The notes under the pieces: generated by a model | Databases searched by the model: none | Seen by the model: the letters and a program-made list of their open reading frames with translations, nothing else | Told to the model about the DNA's origin: nothing | In this document: piece after piece, positions 1-5,128 of the stretch | How the letters are laid out: the number at the start of each line of letters is the position of its first letter | Position numbering within the stretch: the first letter of the stretch is position 1 | Made by a program: the position numbers and the translations under genes | DNA from: an uncultured Mycoplasmatota bacterium | GTDB taxonomy: Bacteria > Bacillota_I > Bacilli_A > RF39 > UBA660 | Assembly: GCA_900553855.1 (NCBI GenBank) | Contig: USFG01000023.1 | Span: 1-5,339 of the forward strand | Direction of reading: 5' to 3' | DNA length: 5,339 bases

Positions 1-52
<52 letters not shown>

Positions 53-115
53 AATTTAATTTTTAATAATTAATAAGTTATAATTTCCTAGCTACTCAAA
101 ATTGACATTTTGCTC

Positions 116-129
116 AGTTTTCAAAGAAC
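116..129 (-). promoter_or_regulatory. rrn leader boxA-type antitermination element
   Basis: Read on the minus strand this is GTTCTTTGAAAACT, the sequence commonly found upstream of 16S and in rRNA spacers of Bacilli. It corresponds to the boxA that NusB and ribosomal protein S10 bind to make rRNA transcription resistant to premature termination. It lies about 64 nt before the mature 16S end and downstream of all three promoters, so every rRNA transcript would carry it. Function is inferred from sequence and position. Confidence 0.7.
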
Positions 130-167
130 TTTTTTCTCATCTGCATCTTTTTTTGCAGTGCATTAAT

Positions 168-196
168 AATATACCAAAGATATTCGACATTGTCAA
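168..196 (-). promoter_or_regulatory. Proximal rRNA promoter (P3)
   Basis: Minus strand: perfect -35 TTGACA (196-191), 17-bp spacer, -10 TATATT (173-168), with TGG immediately before the -10, an extended -10. Upstream, roughly 197-238, is a run of A-tracts (T-tracts on the plus strand) that could act as an UP element. Transcription should begin near 161, possibly on a G, about 110 nt before mature 16S. It has the best -35 box of the three rRNA promoters. A 5-bp stem (141-145 with 154-158) would form early in its transcript. Confidence 0.82.
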
Positions 197-308
197 CCTT
201 TTTTTTTACTTTTTTTGATTTTTTTTAAGCAAAATAAAAAGTGATTAACTAATGCTTTACTATCTTTATTTTATTATATGCTACAGCATTAAAATGTTTC
301 CACTTCAT

Positions 309-321
309 TTTTCAAAGATAC
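309..321 (-). promoter_or_regulatory. boxA-like element downstream of P2
   Basis: The minus strand reads GTATCTTTGAAAA. It shares the TCTTTGAAAA core with the boxA at 116-129 and is identical to the copy at 504-516. It lies about 37-49 nt downstream of the P2 -10 box, inside the leader P2 would produce. An antitermination role is inferred from similarity and repeated placement. Confidence 0.45.
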
Positions 322-350
322 ATTTTGCAATGCTTCTTTCTGCATCACAT

Positions 351-397
351 GTAATGTATAATATCACTTTATTTTTACTTTGTAAAGTGTTTTTTTG
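351..397. repeat. rRNA promoter repeat, copy 1
   Basis: These 47 bp match 544-590 with two differences, and 361-397 is identical to 554-590. The block holds the whole P2 promoter. Similarity continues less strictly to the left (a TTTTCAAAGATAC match and a TATATGCT element), so it is the best-conserved part of a diverged tandem duplication with a period of about 193-195 bp. Confidence 0.9.
358..386 (-). promoter_or_regulatory. Middle rRNA promoter (P2)
   Basis: Minus strand: -35 TTTACA (386-381), 17-bp spacer, -10 TATTAT (363-358), preceded by TGA (extended -10). Long A/T tracts flank it upstream (about 391-420). The -35, spacer and part of the -10 lie in a 37-bp block that is repeated exactly at P1. 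Tandem promoters ahead of rRNA operons are typical of Bacillus and its relatives. Confidence 0.75.
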
Positions 398-433
398 AAA
401 TTTTTTTATTTTTTTTCATTTTTGCAATTTTGA

Positions 434-490
434 TGAAAAAAATAAAAACTTAACATTCTTTCTCATATATAATATATGCTGAATGCTAAG
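434..490 (-). terminator. Terminator-like hairpin between P1 and P2
   Basis: On the minus strand CTTAGCATTC (490-481) pairs with GAATGTTAAG (458-449) over 10 bp with one G-U. The loop can fold into a small inner hairpin (CATATA-TTA-TATATG). The downstream arm is followed at once by TTTTTATTTTTTT (448 leftward). This is the form of an intrinsic terminator, and it would act on RNA from P1 or on readthrough from the DUF402 gene. The large loop lowers its predicted strength. Confidence 0.5.
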
Positions 491-503
491 AAAGTTTACA
501 TCA

Positions 504-516
504 TTTTCAAAGATAC
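504..516 (-). promoter_or_regulatory. boxA-like element downstream of P1
   Basis: The minus strand reads GTATCTTTGAAAA, identical to the element at 309-321. It lies about 35-47 nt downstream of the P1 -10 box and just ahead of the terminator-like hairpin at 434-490. A 7-bp hairpin (TTGAAAC/GTTTCAA, 542-536 with 527-521) separates it from the promoter. The role is inferred. Confidence 0.45.
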
Positions 517-543
517 TTCATTGAAACCCTTTTTCGTTTCAAC

Positions 544-590
544 GTTATGTATCATATCACTTTATTTTTACTTTGTAAAGTGTTTTTTTG
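544..590. repeat. rRNA promoter repeat, copy 2
   Basis: Partner of 351-397: 45 of 47 positions agree, with a 37-bp exact core at 554-590. It contains the whole P1 promoter. On the plus strand the core also has an inverted repeat (CACTTTA/TAAAGTG) followed by seven T, in both copies. Confidence 0.9.
551..579 (-). promoter_or_regulatory. Distal rRNA promoter (P1)
   Basis: Minus strand: -35 TTTACA (579-574), 17-bp spacer, -10 TATGAT (556-551), preceded by TGA (extended -10). It differs from P2 in the -10 box by one base. It lies some 40 bp beyond the stop codon of the DUF402 gene and about 500 bp from mature 16S, which makes for a long leader. Confidence 0.7.
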
Positions 591-619
591 TTTTTTCTTA
601 CTTTTTTTTATTTTTATGA

Positions 620-1183
620 CTAATTAATATTATTTTCTTCTGTTTTAACATCTTTTTTTAATAACTCTAAATACTTTTCATAGTACTTTTCAATAGCTTT
701 TTTATTAAATGGATCTTTTTTTATTCTTACTCTTTCTATTAGACTACCTAATTCATACTTTAATATAAAATCTAATCTGTTAGAATAATGCATCTGTTTT
801 TTATGATATTTGTATTCATTTCTATCTAGTACTTTAAAACTACCATTTGGAAATACTCTTAGGTCCAAGTCATAATCAATATATTTGATAACGTTATCAT
901 CTATTATATATGGAGTGGCTATATTGCAGTAATAGAATAATCCAAACTTTTTTAACTGAGCTAATATATTAAACCATTCGTTTTTATAAAAAAATAATAT
1001 TGCTGTTTCTTTTGTCCTATGAGTTTTACCATCGCTTTCCGTTATCTTTACTTTGTTATTTGCACATACTAAATAATCTTCTGCTACGTCTAAAACTAAT
1101 GCTTCACCACTTATTCGATCTATTTTACCATTGTGTTTGTAGCAGTGAATTTCTAGTTTGTCACCAACTTTTATGTCATTCAT
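620..1183 (-). CDS. DUF402 family protein, probable nucleoside di-/triphosphatase
   Basis: A 187-residue cytoplasmic protein of the DUF402 family, which includes the S. aureus nucleoside tri-/diphosphatase Sa1684 and Bacillus YgaC; its length fits the family. The N-terminal part (residues 1-60) looks like a small beta barrel. The conserved core is YCNIATP (85-91) followed by KYIDYDLDLRV (100-110) and VLDRNEY (118-124). By family analogy, N87, D103, D105, D120 and E123 are likely metal or phosphate ligands. The charged C-terminus (150-187) is helical-looking. The reading frame stays open up to a TTG at 1237, but ATG 1183 is preferred: it has an AAGGTG ribosome binding site 7 nt upstream, and the upstream TTG lies in the -35 box of the gene's own promoter. 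The family is clear; the substrate cannot be told from sequence. Confidence 0.88.
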   Translation of the reverse strand: MNDIKVGDKLEIHCYKHNGKIDRISGEALVLDVAEDYLVCANNKVKITESDGKTHRTKETAILFFYKNEWFNILAQLKKFGLFYYCNIATPYIIDDNVIKYIDYDLDLRVFPNGSFKVLDRNEYKYHKKQMHYSNRLDFILKYELGSLIERVRIKKDPFNKKAIEKYYEKYLELLKKDVKTEENNIN

Positions 1184-1208
1184 GTTTATACACCTTCGTT
1201 TCAGCCTT

Positions 1209-1237
1209 ATTATACAATATATTTTTTTTTTATTCAA
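1209..1237 (-). promoter_or_regulatory. Promoter of the DUF402 gene
   Basis: Minus strand: -35 TTGAAT (1237-1232), 17-bp A-rich spacer, consensus -10 TATAAT (1214-1209). The start point near 1202 gives a leader of about 20 nt before ATG 1183. Its -35 box is four base pairs from the -35 box of the divergent sortase promoter. Confidence 0.8.
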
Positions 1238-1241
1238 TAAC

Positions 1242-1270
1242 TTGTTACTTTTTTTCTTTTCTGTTATAAT
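1242..1270 (+). promoter_or_regulatory. Promoter of the sortase gene
   Basis: -35 TTGTTA (1242-1247), 17-bp spacer, consensus -10 TATAAT (1265-1270), with TGT just before it (extended -10). The expected start near 1277 gives a short leader of about 24 nt that contains the AGGAGG ribosome binding site. Confidence 0.85.
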
Positions 1271-1300
1271 TAATATGAGAATAAATAGGAGGTGTTTAGT

Positions 1301-2320
1301 ATGTATTTTTTTAAGATATTTTATTTAGGCATTGTTTCTTTAATAAAATTTGTTATTAAATTTTTTAAATACTTCTTTATTGGTTTATACAATATTATTA
1401 CTTTGATTCCTAAGTATTTTGTTTTAGGGATTATTTATATATTTGGTAAAAAAGAAAAGAAGAAAATATCTAAGCAAAATAAAAAAATATCATTTGCGAT
1501 TGTTGGTACTACTTTTGCTATTTACCTCGTTTGTGTTTTTTTGATTAGTAGATGGTATGTTCAAGGATTAAAAATCAAATATTTATCTAATGATATTATT
1601 AATTCTACTGATATAATTGAAAAGGAAGATAAAGATAATAATAATCAGACAATTCCTGAACCTGAGCCCGAAGAGCCATCTGATAATACAAGTGAAAATA
1701 ATGCTCCTGTTTATTATCCAAATGATTATTGGGATTATATGAATGTTCCATTTATGGAAGTTAATTTTACTGAATTATTAAAAAAGAATCCTGATACTGT
1801 TGGTTGGATTAAGGTTGATGGTACTAAGGTTAATTACCCTATCGTACAAGCAGAGGATAATGATTATTATTTAAGTCATGCTTTTAATAAAAGAAGTAAT
1901 GCTGGAGGATGGGTTTTTGCTGATTATAGAGTTGATTTTAAAGACTTTGGTAGAAATACTATAATATATGGGCATAATATGAATAATAAGACAATGTTTG
2001 GTTCTATTCCTAATATGCTTTATAGTGGATATCTTAATAATAGTAATAATTATTATATTAAAATATCTACTCCTACATCTAATACTGTATGGAAAGTATT
2101 TTCTGTTTATACTATAGAACCTGAAGTATATTATCTTAAAACTAATTTTAGAACTGAACCTTATGATAAATTTTTAAACACTTTAAGGGGTAGAAGTGTG
2201 TATGACTTTGGTATTGATGTTACTCCTGATGATAAAATACTTACTTTATCTACTTGTGATAATACTGGTACTAAGAGAGTTGCTGTTCATGCTAAAATGA
2301 TTAATATTGAATATAAATAA
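1301..2320 (+). CDS. Class B sortase, membrane-anchored
   Basis: A 339-residue cysteine transpeptidase of the sortase B type, which joins surface proteins to cell-wall peptide at a C-terminal sorting signal. The catalytic domain spans about 145-337: VGWIKVDGTKVNYPIVQ (167-183), catalytic His225 in IIYGHN, Cys319 in TLSTC and Arg326 in KRVAVHAKM. TLSTC is typical of class B. A transmembrane helix (about 63-83) precedes an acidic, Asn/Pro-rich linker (105-145). The N-terminus is extended by a further ~50 very hydrophobic residues holding three similar FK-x-F-x-x-G-type segments, so the protein exceeds the ~220-260 residues usual for the class. ATG 1301 is chosen because AGGAGG (1287-1292) lies 8 nt upstream; the in-frame GTG at 1292 overlaps that site. 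The gene is monocistronic between its own promoter and terminator. No protein with an obvious sorting signal lies in the window, so the substrate is unknown. Confidence 0.93.
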   Translation: MYFFKIFYLGIVSLIKFVIKFFKYFFIGLYNIITLIPKYFVLGIIYIFGKKEKKKISKQNKKISFAIVGTTFAIYLVCVFLISRWYVQGLKIKYLSNDIINSTDIIEKEDKDNNNQTIPEPEPEEPSDNTSENNAPVYYPNDYWDYMNVPFMEVNFTELLKKNPDTVGWIKVDGTKVNYPIVQAEDNDYYLSHAFNKRSNAGGWVFADYRVDFKDFGRNTIIYGHNMNNKTMFGSIPNMLYSGYLNNSNNYYIKISTPTSNTVWKVFSVYTIEPEVYYLKTNFRTEPYDKFLNTLRGRSVYDFGIDVTPDDKILTLSTCDNTGTKRVAVHAKMINIEYK

Positions 2321-2333
2321 ATATTTATGTGTT

Positions 2334-2367
2334 CACCCTAAGCTTGTAATCTTAGGGTGTTATTTTT
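2334..2367 (+). terminator. Terminator of the sortase gene
   Basis: A perfect 9-bp stem CACCCTAAG/CTTAGGGTG (2334-2342 with 2351-2359) with an 8-nt loop is followed by TTATTTTT. It lies 13 nt after the sortase stop codon and is unusually GC-rich for this DNA, so it is a confident intrinsic terminator. Confidence 0.92.
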
Positions 2368-2452
2368 AGCCTAGGTCTAAAAATAAAATATCAGCCATAT
2401 CTATTATATAGAAGCTGGTATTCATATTTGAATATTATTTTGTTTAAAAATG

Positions 2453-2481
2453 TTTACTTTTAACTATTTTTATGGTATTAT
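2453..2481 (+). promoter_or_regulatory. Promoter of tRNA-Trp
   Basis: -35 TTTACT (2453-2458), 17-bp spacer, -10 TATTAT (2476-2481), preceded by TGG (extended -10). Start near 2488, about 12 nt before the tRNA. It resembles the rRNA promoters P1 and P2 in its TTTAC-type -35 and TGn-TATTAT -10, as expected for a stable-RNA gene. Confidence 0.75.
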
Positions 2482-2499
2482 CTATTTGTACCAATTATT

Positions 2500-2573
2500 A
2501 GGGGATTAGTTAAATGGTATAATAATGGTCTCCAAAACCACTGTTGGGAGTTCGATTCTCTCATCCCCTGCCA
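2500..2573 (+). tRNA. tRNA-Trp (anticodon CCA)
   Basis: A 74-nt cloverleaf with the terminal CCA encoded. The acceptor stem AGGGGAT pairs with ATCCCCT, with G as discriminator. The D arm is GTTA/TAAT. The anticodon loop CTCCAAA gives CCA at 2532-2534. The T arm is GGGAG-TTCGATT-CTCTC. It closely resembles Bacillus tRNA-Trp. The first anticodon-stem pair is A-C, a minor flaw. It reads only UGG, consistent with UGA being used as stop. Confidence 0.96.
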
Positions 2574-2584
2574 TAGATGATTAC

Positions 2585-2623
2585 CGATTTTTCCTTATTA
2601 TATAAGGTTAAATCGTTTTTTTT
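2585..2623 (+). terminator. Terminator of tRNA-Trp
   Basis: CGATTT...CCTTA (2585-2597) pairs with TAAGG...AAATCG (2603-2615), an 11-bp stem interrupted by a 2x2 T-T internal mismatch. A run of eight T follows (2616-2623). It starts 11 nt after the tRNA CCA end. Confidence 0.9.
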
Positions 2624-2746
2624 ATTTAATTTAAAAATAACTTGAATTACTTATTCTATAGGGTTAACATCATGAACAAGGTGATGTTATTGTGAAATTT
2701 TATATATTATTGCATCATTAGAACTTAGTCGCCATTAAAAATGATT
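2624..2746. other. Non-coding gap after tRNA-Trp
   Basis: No gene is recognised here. The clearest structure is a perfect 8-bp inverted repeat, TAACATCA/TGATGTTA (2665-2672 with 2682-2689), without a T-tract, so not a good terminator. Two tiny overlapping plus-strand reading frames (ATG 2672, GTG 2692) have 7 and 9 codons and look accidental. The gap lies between the tRNA and the broken coupling protein gene and may be the residue of a deletion. Confidence 0.5.
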
Positions 2747-3331
2747 TTAAACATCTTGTCTTTTCTTGTTTCTAACATTCTTTATAAAATTCTTTCTTAT
2801 ACCTACTTTTACTTTACTACATAGGTCTAGTATAAAAACCATAGGTAAAATATTACAAATTGTTTTACCACTTCCAGTAGAGCCAATAATTAAAGTATGA
2901 TCAAAAGAATCATAATAATAATATTTACCATCCATAAAAGTTACAGGAATACCACCACTTGAAAGTTTACTTCCAATATTCCAAATTTTAAATTCTTTTT
3001 TAATTTCTTTTTTAGTAGCCCACCTAGAACTACCATATTCATAAGAGCTATCTTCCTTTGGCATCTTCTTTAATTTTTGTAATTTAAGTTTTAATTCCTT
3101 ATCATATTTTAATATAAATAAAATTATTATTGTTGATAAAAGAATTGTTCCAAATAAAAGACTTATATCTTTTAACTCAATAAAAGAGTAAAATTCATTT
3201 AAGTTCCACTCTAACTTAATATTATTTTTAATTATATAAGTTAAATTATAACAAATATTAGCAGATATTATAAAATCAAAAATATAAATTATAATATAGT
3301 TAATTATTTTTTTAACAAATAACACCTCCAT
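2747..3331 (-). pseudogene. Truncated VirD4/TraG-type conjugation coupling protein
   Basis: The first ~170 codons match the N-terminus of a type IV coupling protein, the membrane ATPase that hands DNA to a conjugation channel. Two membrane segments (about 9-34 and 56-76) lead to the family motif YGSSRWATKKEIK (99-111), then HTLIIGSTGSGKT with the Walker A loop at 150-157. Homology stops near residue 170 (ILPMVFILDL), before the DxKGE and Walker B regions. A basic tail of 24 residues that I do not recognise follows. Intact relatives have about 550-700 residues, so more than two thirds is missing. The other frames beyond the break do not restore it. The GGAGGTG (3328-3322) that should be the ribosome binding site lies inside the apparent frame, right after ATG 3331, and no in-frame start follows at the proper distance. 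A neighbour's terminator ends exactly where this frame begins. It is almost surely a non-functional relic. Confidence 0.82.
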
Positions 3332-3361
3332 AAAAAAAGTCTTGCTTTATCCAGCAAAACT
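3332..3361 (-). terminator. Terminator of the metallopeptidase operon
   Basis: Minus strand: AGTTTTGCT (3361-3353) pairs with AGCAAGACT (3346-3338) over 9 bp with one G-U; loop GGATAA; then a T-run (3337-3332). It begins 11 nt after the stop codon of the small membrane-anchored protein and ends directly at the first codon of the broken coupling protein gene. Confidence 0.9.
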
Positions 3362-3372
3362 TTTAAAACTAA

Positions 3373-3744
3373 TTAATCTTTTGAAATAACTATTTTTTTA
3401 ACATTAGATAATTTAGCCGGTTCACTAGGTAACATTACATCAGATGAAGTAATAGTTACTTTTTGATTAGCTTTTAATTTATCTGCAGTAGAATCTTCAT
3501 TGTTATAAACTATTTTTGTGTCTTTATTTATTTCAAATTCATACTCTACAGTATATTCTTTTTTCTTTTTATCATATTCTTCAACTAGGACAGTATATAT
3601 ATTATTATTTACTGTTACTTCTTTAATTCTTGCTTCAAAAACCAAATCTTTTTCTTTTGAAACATAATTTGTAAATACAAAGTATCCTAATCCCGCAAGA
3701 ACAACTACTGCTATAATTATTTTTACTAGTAAATCTTTTTTCAT
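3373..3744 (-). CDS. Small membrane-anchored extracytoplasmic protein, function unknown
   Basis: A 123-residue protein with a short KK-led N-terminus, one membrane helix (about 7-27) and an outward-facing domain of roughly 95 residues. The domain is predicted mainly beta: LVFEARIKEV, NIYTVLVEEY, EYTVEYEFEI, DTKIVY, QKVTIT and NVKKIVI. The layout, with a T-x-I strand, a 'leave room for a Q-K-V-T-I' turn and a final PAKLSNVKKI strand, recalls small OB-fold-like secreted domains such as DUF3221, but I cannot assign the family. No Cys follows the helix, so it is not a lipoprotein. ATG 3744 has AAAGGAGG six nt upstream. It lies 40 bp downstream of the metallopeptidase gene, with no promoter seen between them, and shares its terminator, so it is probably co-transcribed and may assist or regulate that protease (inference). 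Confidence 0.75.
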   Translation of the reverse strand: MKKDLLVKIIIAVVVLAGLGYFVFTNYVSKEKDLVFEARIKEVTVNNNIYTVLVEEYDKKKKEYTVEYEFEINKDTKIVYNNEDSTADKLKANQKVTITSSDVMLPSEPAKLSNVKKIVISKD

Positions 3745-3784
3745 TTCTTTCCTCCTTTCCTAAATTAATTTATTTAAACTTATA

Positions 3785-5128
3785 TTATAAGAATCTATCC
3801 CAATAATATCTTCCTGTATTAGATAATGTATTAAAATGTTCTTTAATTTGTGAACTAATTAATTTTGCTTTTTTGTTTATTGGAGTACTATCGGCATAAT
3901 AATCTTTTGTAAAAGTTCTAGTCATTAAGTCTGAAAAAATTACTGCTCGATCTTCCAAATAATTTGTTTTTCCATATGCTGATAAGAAGTAAGCGTTATC
4001 TATACTCGTAAAATAATAAACATACTCATTACTTGTATCTCCATATGTAAAACCTATTGGATTTACATCTTTCATAGTAATATTTATGTCAATAGAATAT
4101 CCTTTTACTTTTATATAAGAATCTATATAATGCATTATTTCATGATTTAAAGTGTTCTCAAATAAACTTGCTGGTGCAATCATTATTTTAATATCGCTTT
4201 TATCTTTTGCATCAGTAAGTCCTGAAACATTACCACTAATACTATTTACTAAGTAAATAGTTAAAGGCATTCCATAATCTTTCATTTCCTTAAAAAAACC
4301 ATTTGGATAGTTTTTAAGAGTTTTATTTATTTCCCCAAGACAATTATTTATCTTATTATCATCGTTAAGTTTATCTGAACCATAACCATTTATAGTATAA
4401 TTTCCCAACTCATCTTTATATGCTATTTTAACTGAATACTTATTTTGAAGTTGTTTTCTATACTCATCATTTTTCTCTGCTTGAGTCTTTTCTACAACAG
4501 GTGGCTTTTCTTCAGGTAAAACAGTATTTTCATTATTATCGATGTTTGTATTATTATTTGTATTCTGATTAGGTTTATTAGTATTATTAGTACTACTACT
4601 ATTGTTATTATTTGTATTAGTGTTTGTTTTAGGTTCTTCAGTTTTAGGACTAGTTTTTTTATTTTCTACTTTTTCCCAAACAGCATAAAGAGTGGTGTTT
4701 TCTGCAAGTAATACTTTGTTATAAATAGGAATTTCATTTTTTTCAACCCAACCTTTGAAAACATAACCATCTCTTGTAGGTTCTTTTGGAAGTGTAAGTT
4801 CGGTATCTTTGCCAATAGTAATACTATCTATTATACTTCCACCTTTAGTATCAAATGTAATTGTTATTGCTTCTTTTATATCTTTTTCAATGTCATTCAT
4901 AGGGCAAACATATTTAGTCGTTTTTAAAACTGTTTTAGTTTTACCATCAGAACATTTATAAGTATTTGTAATTATTCCTTTATCTTTGTAAATGGTAGAA
5001 ACACCATTATTATAATCTCTAATTTTAATTATAGGACTATTATTAAATGATAGAGCAACTATAAAATCTAAAAATATTAAACCTATTATAGAACACAGTG
5101 TGATAATTATTATTTTTTTCTTCTTCAT
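3785..5128 (-). CDS. Membrane-anchored extracellular zinc metallopeptidase with InlB B-repeat
   Basis: A 447-residue surface protein. In the numbering from the upstream ATG at 5131, which adds one residue: a lysine-led membrane helix (7-28); a short domain with a C60/C76 pair that may form a disulfide; one InlB B-repeat (89-153; ITFDTKGGS, GYVFKGW, TTLYAVWEK), a beta-grasp-like module found on Gram-positive surfaces; an Asn/Thr/Ser-rich spacer (160-205); and a C-terminal protease domain (215-448). The latter has HEIMH (330-334), with two zinc-binding His and the general-base Glu, then NPIGFTYG (357-364) and AYGKTNYLEDRAVIF (385-399), where E393 is the likely third zinc ligand. This resembles the putative zinc-binding metallopeptidases related to the anthrax lethal factor fold; the substrate is unknown. 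There is no C-terminal sorting signal. AGGAGG sits only one nt before ATG 5131, so ATG 5128 is the better start. Confidence 0.85.
   Translation of the reverse strand: MKKKKIIIITLCSIIGLIFLDFIVALSFNNSPIIKIRDYNNGVSTIYKDKGIITNTYKCSDGKTKTVLKTTKYVCPMNDIEKDIKEAITITFDTKGGSIIDSITIGKDTELTLPKEPTRDGYVFKGWVEKNEIPIYNKVLLAENTTLYAVWEKVENKKTSPKTEEPKTNTNTNNNNSSSTNNTNKPNQNTNNNTNIDNNENTVLPEEKPPVVEKTQAEKNDEYRKQLQNKYSVKIAYKDELGNYTINGYGSDKLNDDNKINNCLGEINKTLKNYPNGFFKEMKDYGMPLTIYLVNSISGNVSGLTDAKDKSDIKIMIAPASLFENTLNHEIMHYIDSYIKVKGYSIDINITMKDVNPIGFTYGDTSNEYVYYFTSIDNAYFLSAYGKTNYLEDRAVIFSDLMTRTFTKDYYADSTPINKKAKLISSQIKEHFNTLSNTGRYYWDRFL

Larger units (their letters stand above)
53..619. other. Gene-free rRNA promoter and leader region
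   Basis: This 567-bp stretch has no convincing coding sequence. It holds three tandem leftward promoters, three boxA-like elements, a terminator-like hairpin and long T/A tracts. Closest to 16S, a minus-strand hairpin CAAAAT-GTCA-ATTTTG lies just after the boxA (about 97-112) and may take part in precursor processing. The DUF402 gene to the right ends with no U-tract hairpin of its own before P1. Confidence 0.8.

Noticed and set aside
1184..1237. N-terminal extension of the DUF402 protein from TTG 1237
   Set aside because: The TTG lies in the -35 box of the gene's promoter and upstream of the predicted transcript start. ATG 1183 has its own ribosome binding site.
1000..1269. Plus-strand 89-codon open frame
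   Set aside because: It lies antisense to the DUF402 gene, is a Leu/Phe/Cys-rich low-complexity translation with no domain, and overlaps both the divergent promoters and the DUF402 start.
1292..1300. GTG 1292 as the sortase start
   Set aside because: The GTG overlaps the AGGAGG ribosome binding site, which is correctly spaced for ATG 1301.
2419..2434. Hairpin TATTCA-TATT-TGAATA as a second terminator after the sortase
   Set aside because: It is a six-pair, mostly A/T stem with an imperfect T-tract, and a strong terminator already precedes it.
2532..2534. UGA read as tryptophan, as in mycoplasmas
   Set aside because: The tRNA anticodon is CCA rather than UCA. The Trp codons I checked in the window genes are TGG.
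2672..2721. Two overlapping tiny plus-strand frames (ATG 2672-TGA, GTG 2692-TAG)
   Set aside because: They have only 7 and 9 codons, no promoter, and lie across an inverted repeat. No support beyond chance.
3785..3830. Sortase sorting signal at the C-terminus of the metallopeptidase
   Set aside because: The protein ends in RYYWDRFL with no LPxTG/NPxTx-type motif, hydrophobic stretch or basic tail. It is anchored by its N-terminal helix.
4540..4640. Repeat array or CRISPR-like signal
   Set aside because: The repetitiveness reflects Asn/Thr/Ser codons of the low-complexity spacer of the metallopeptidase; there are no spaced identical repeats.
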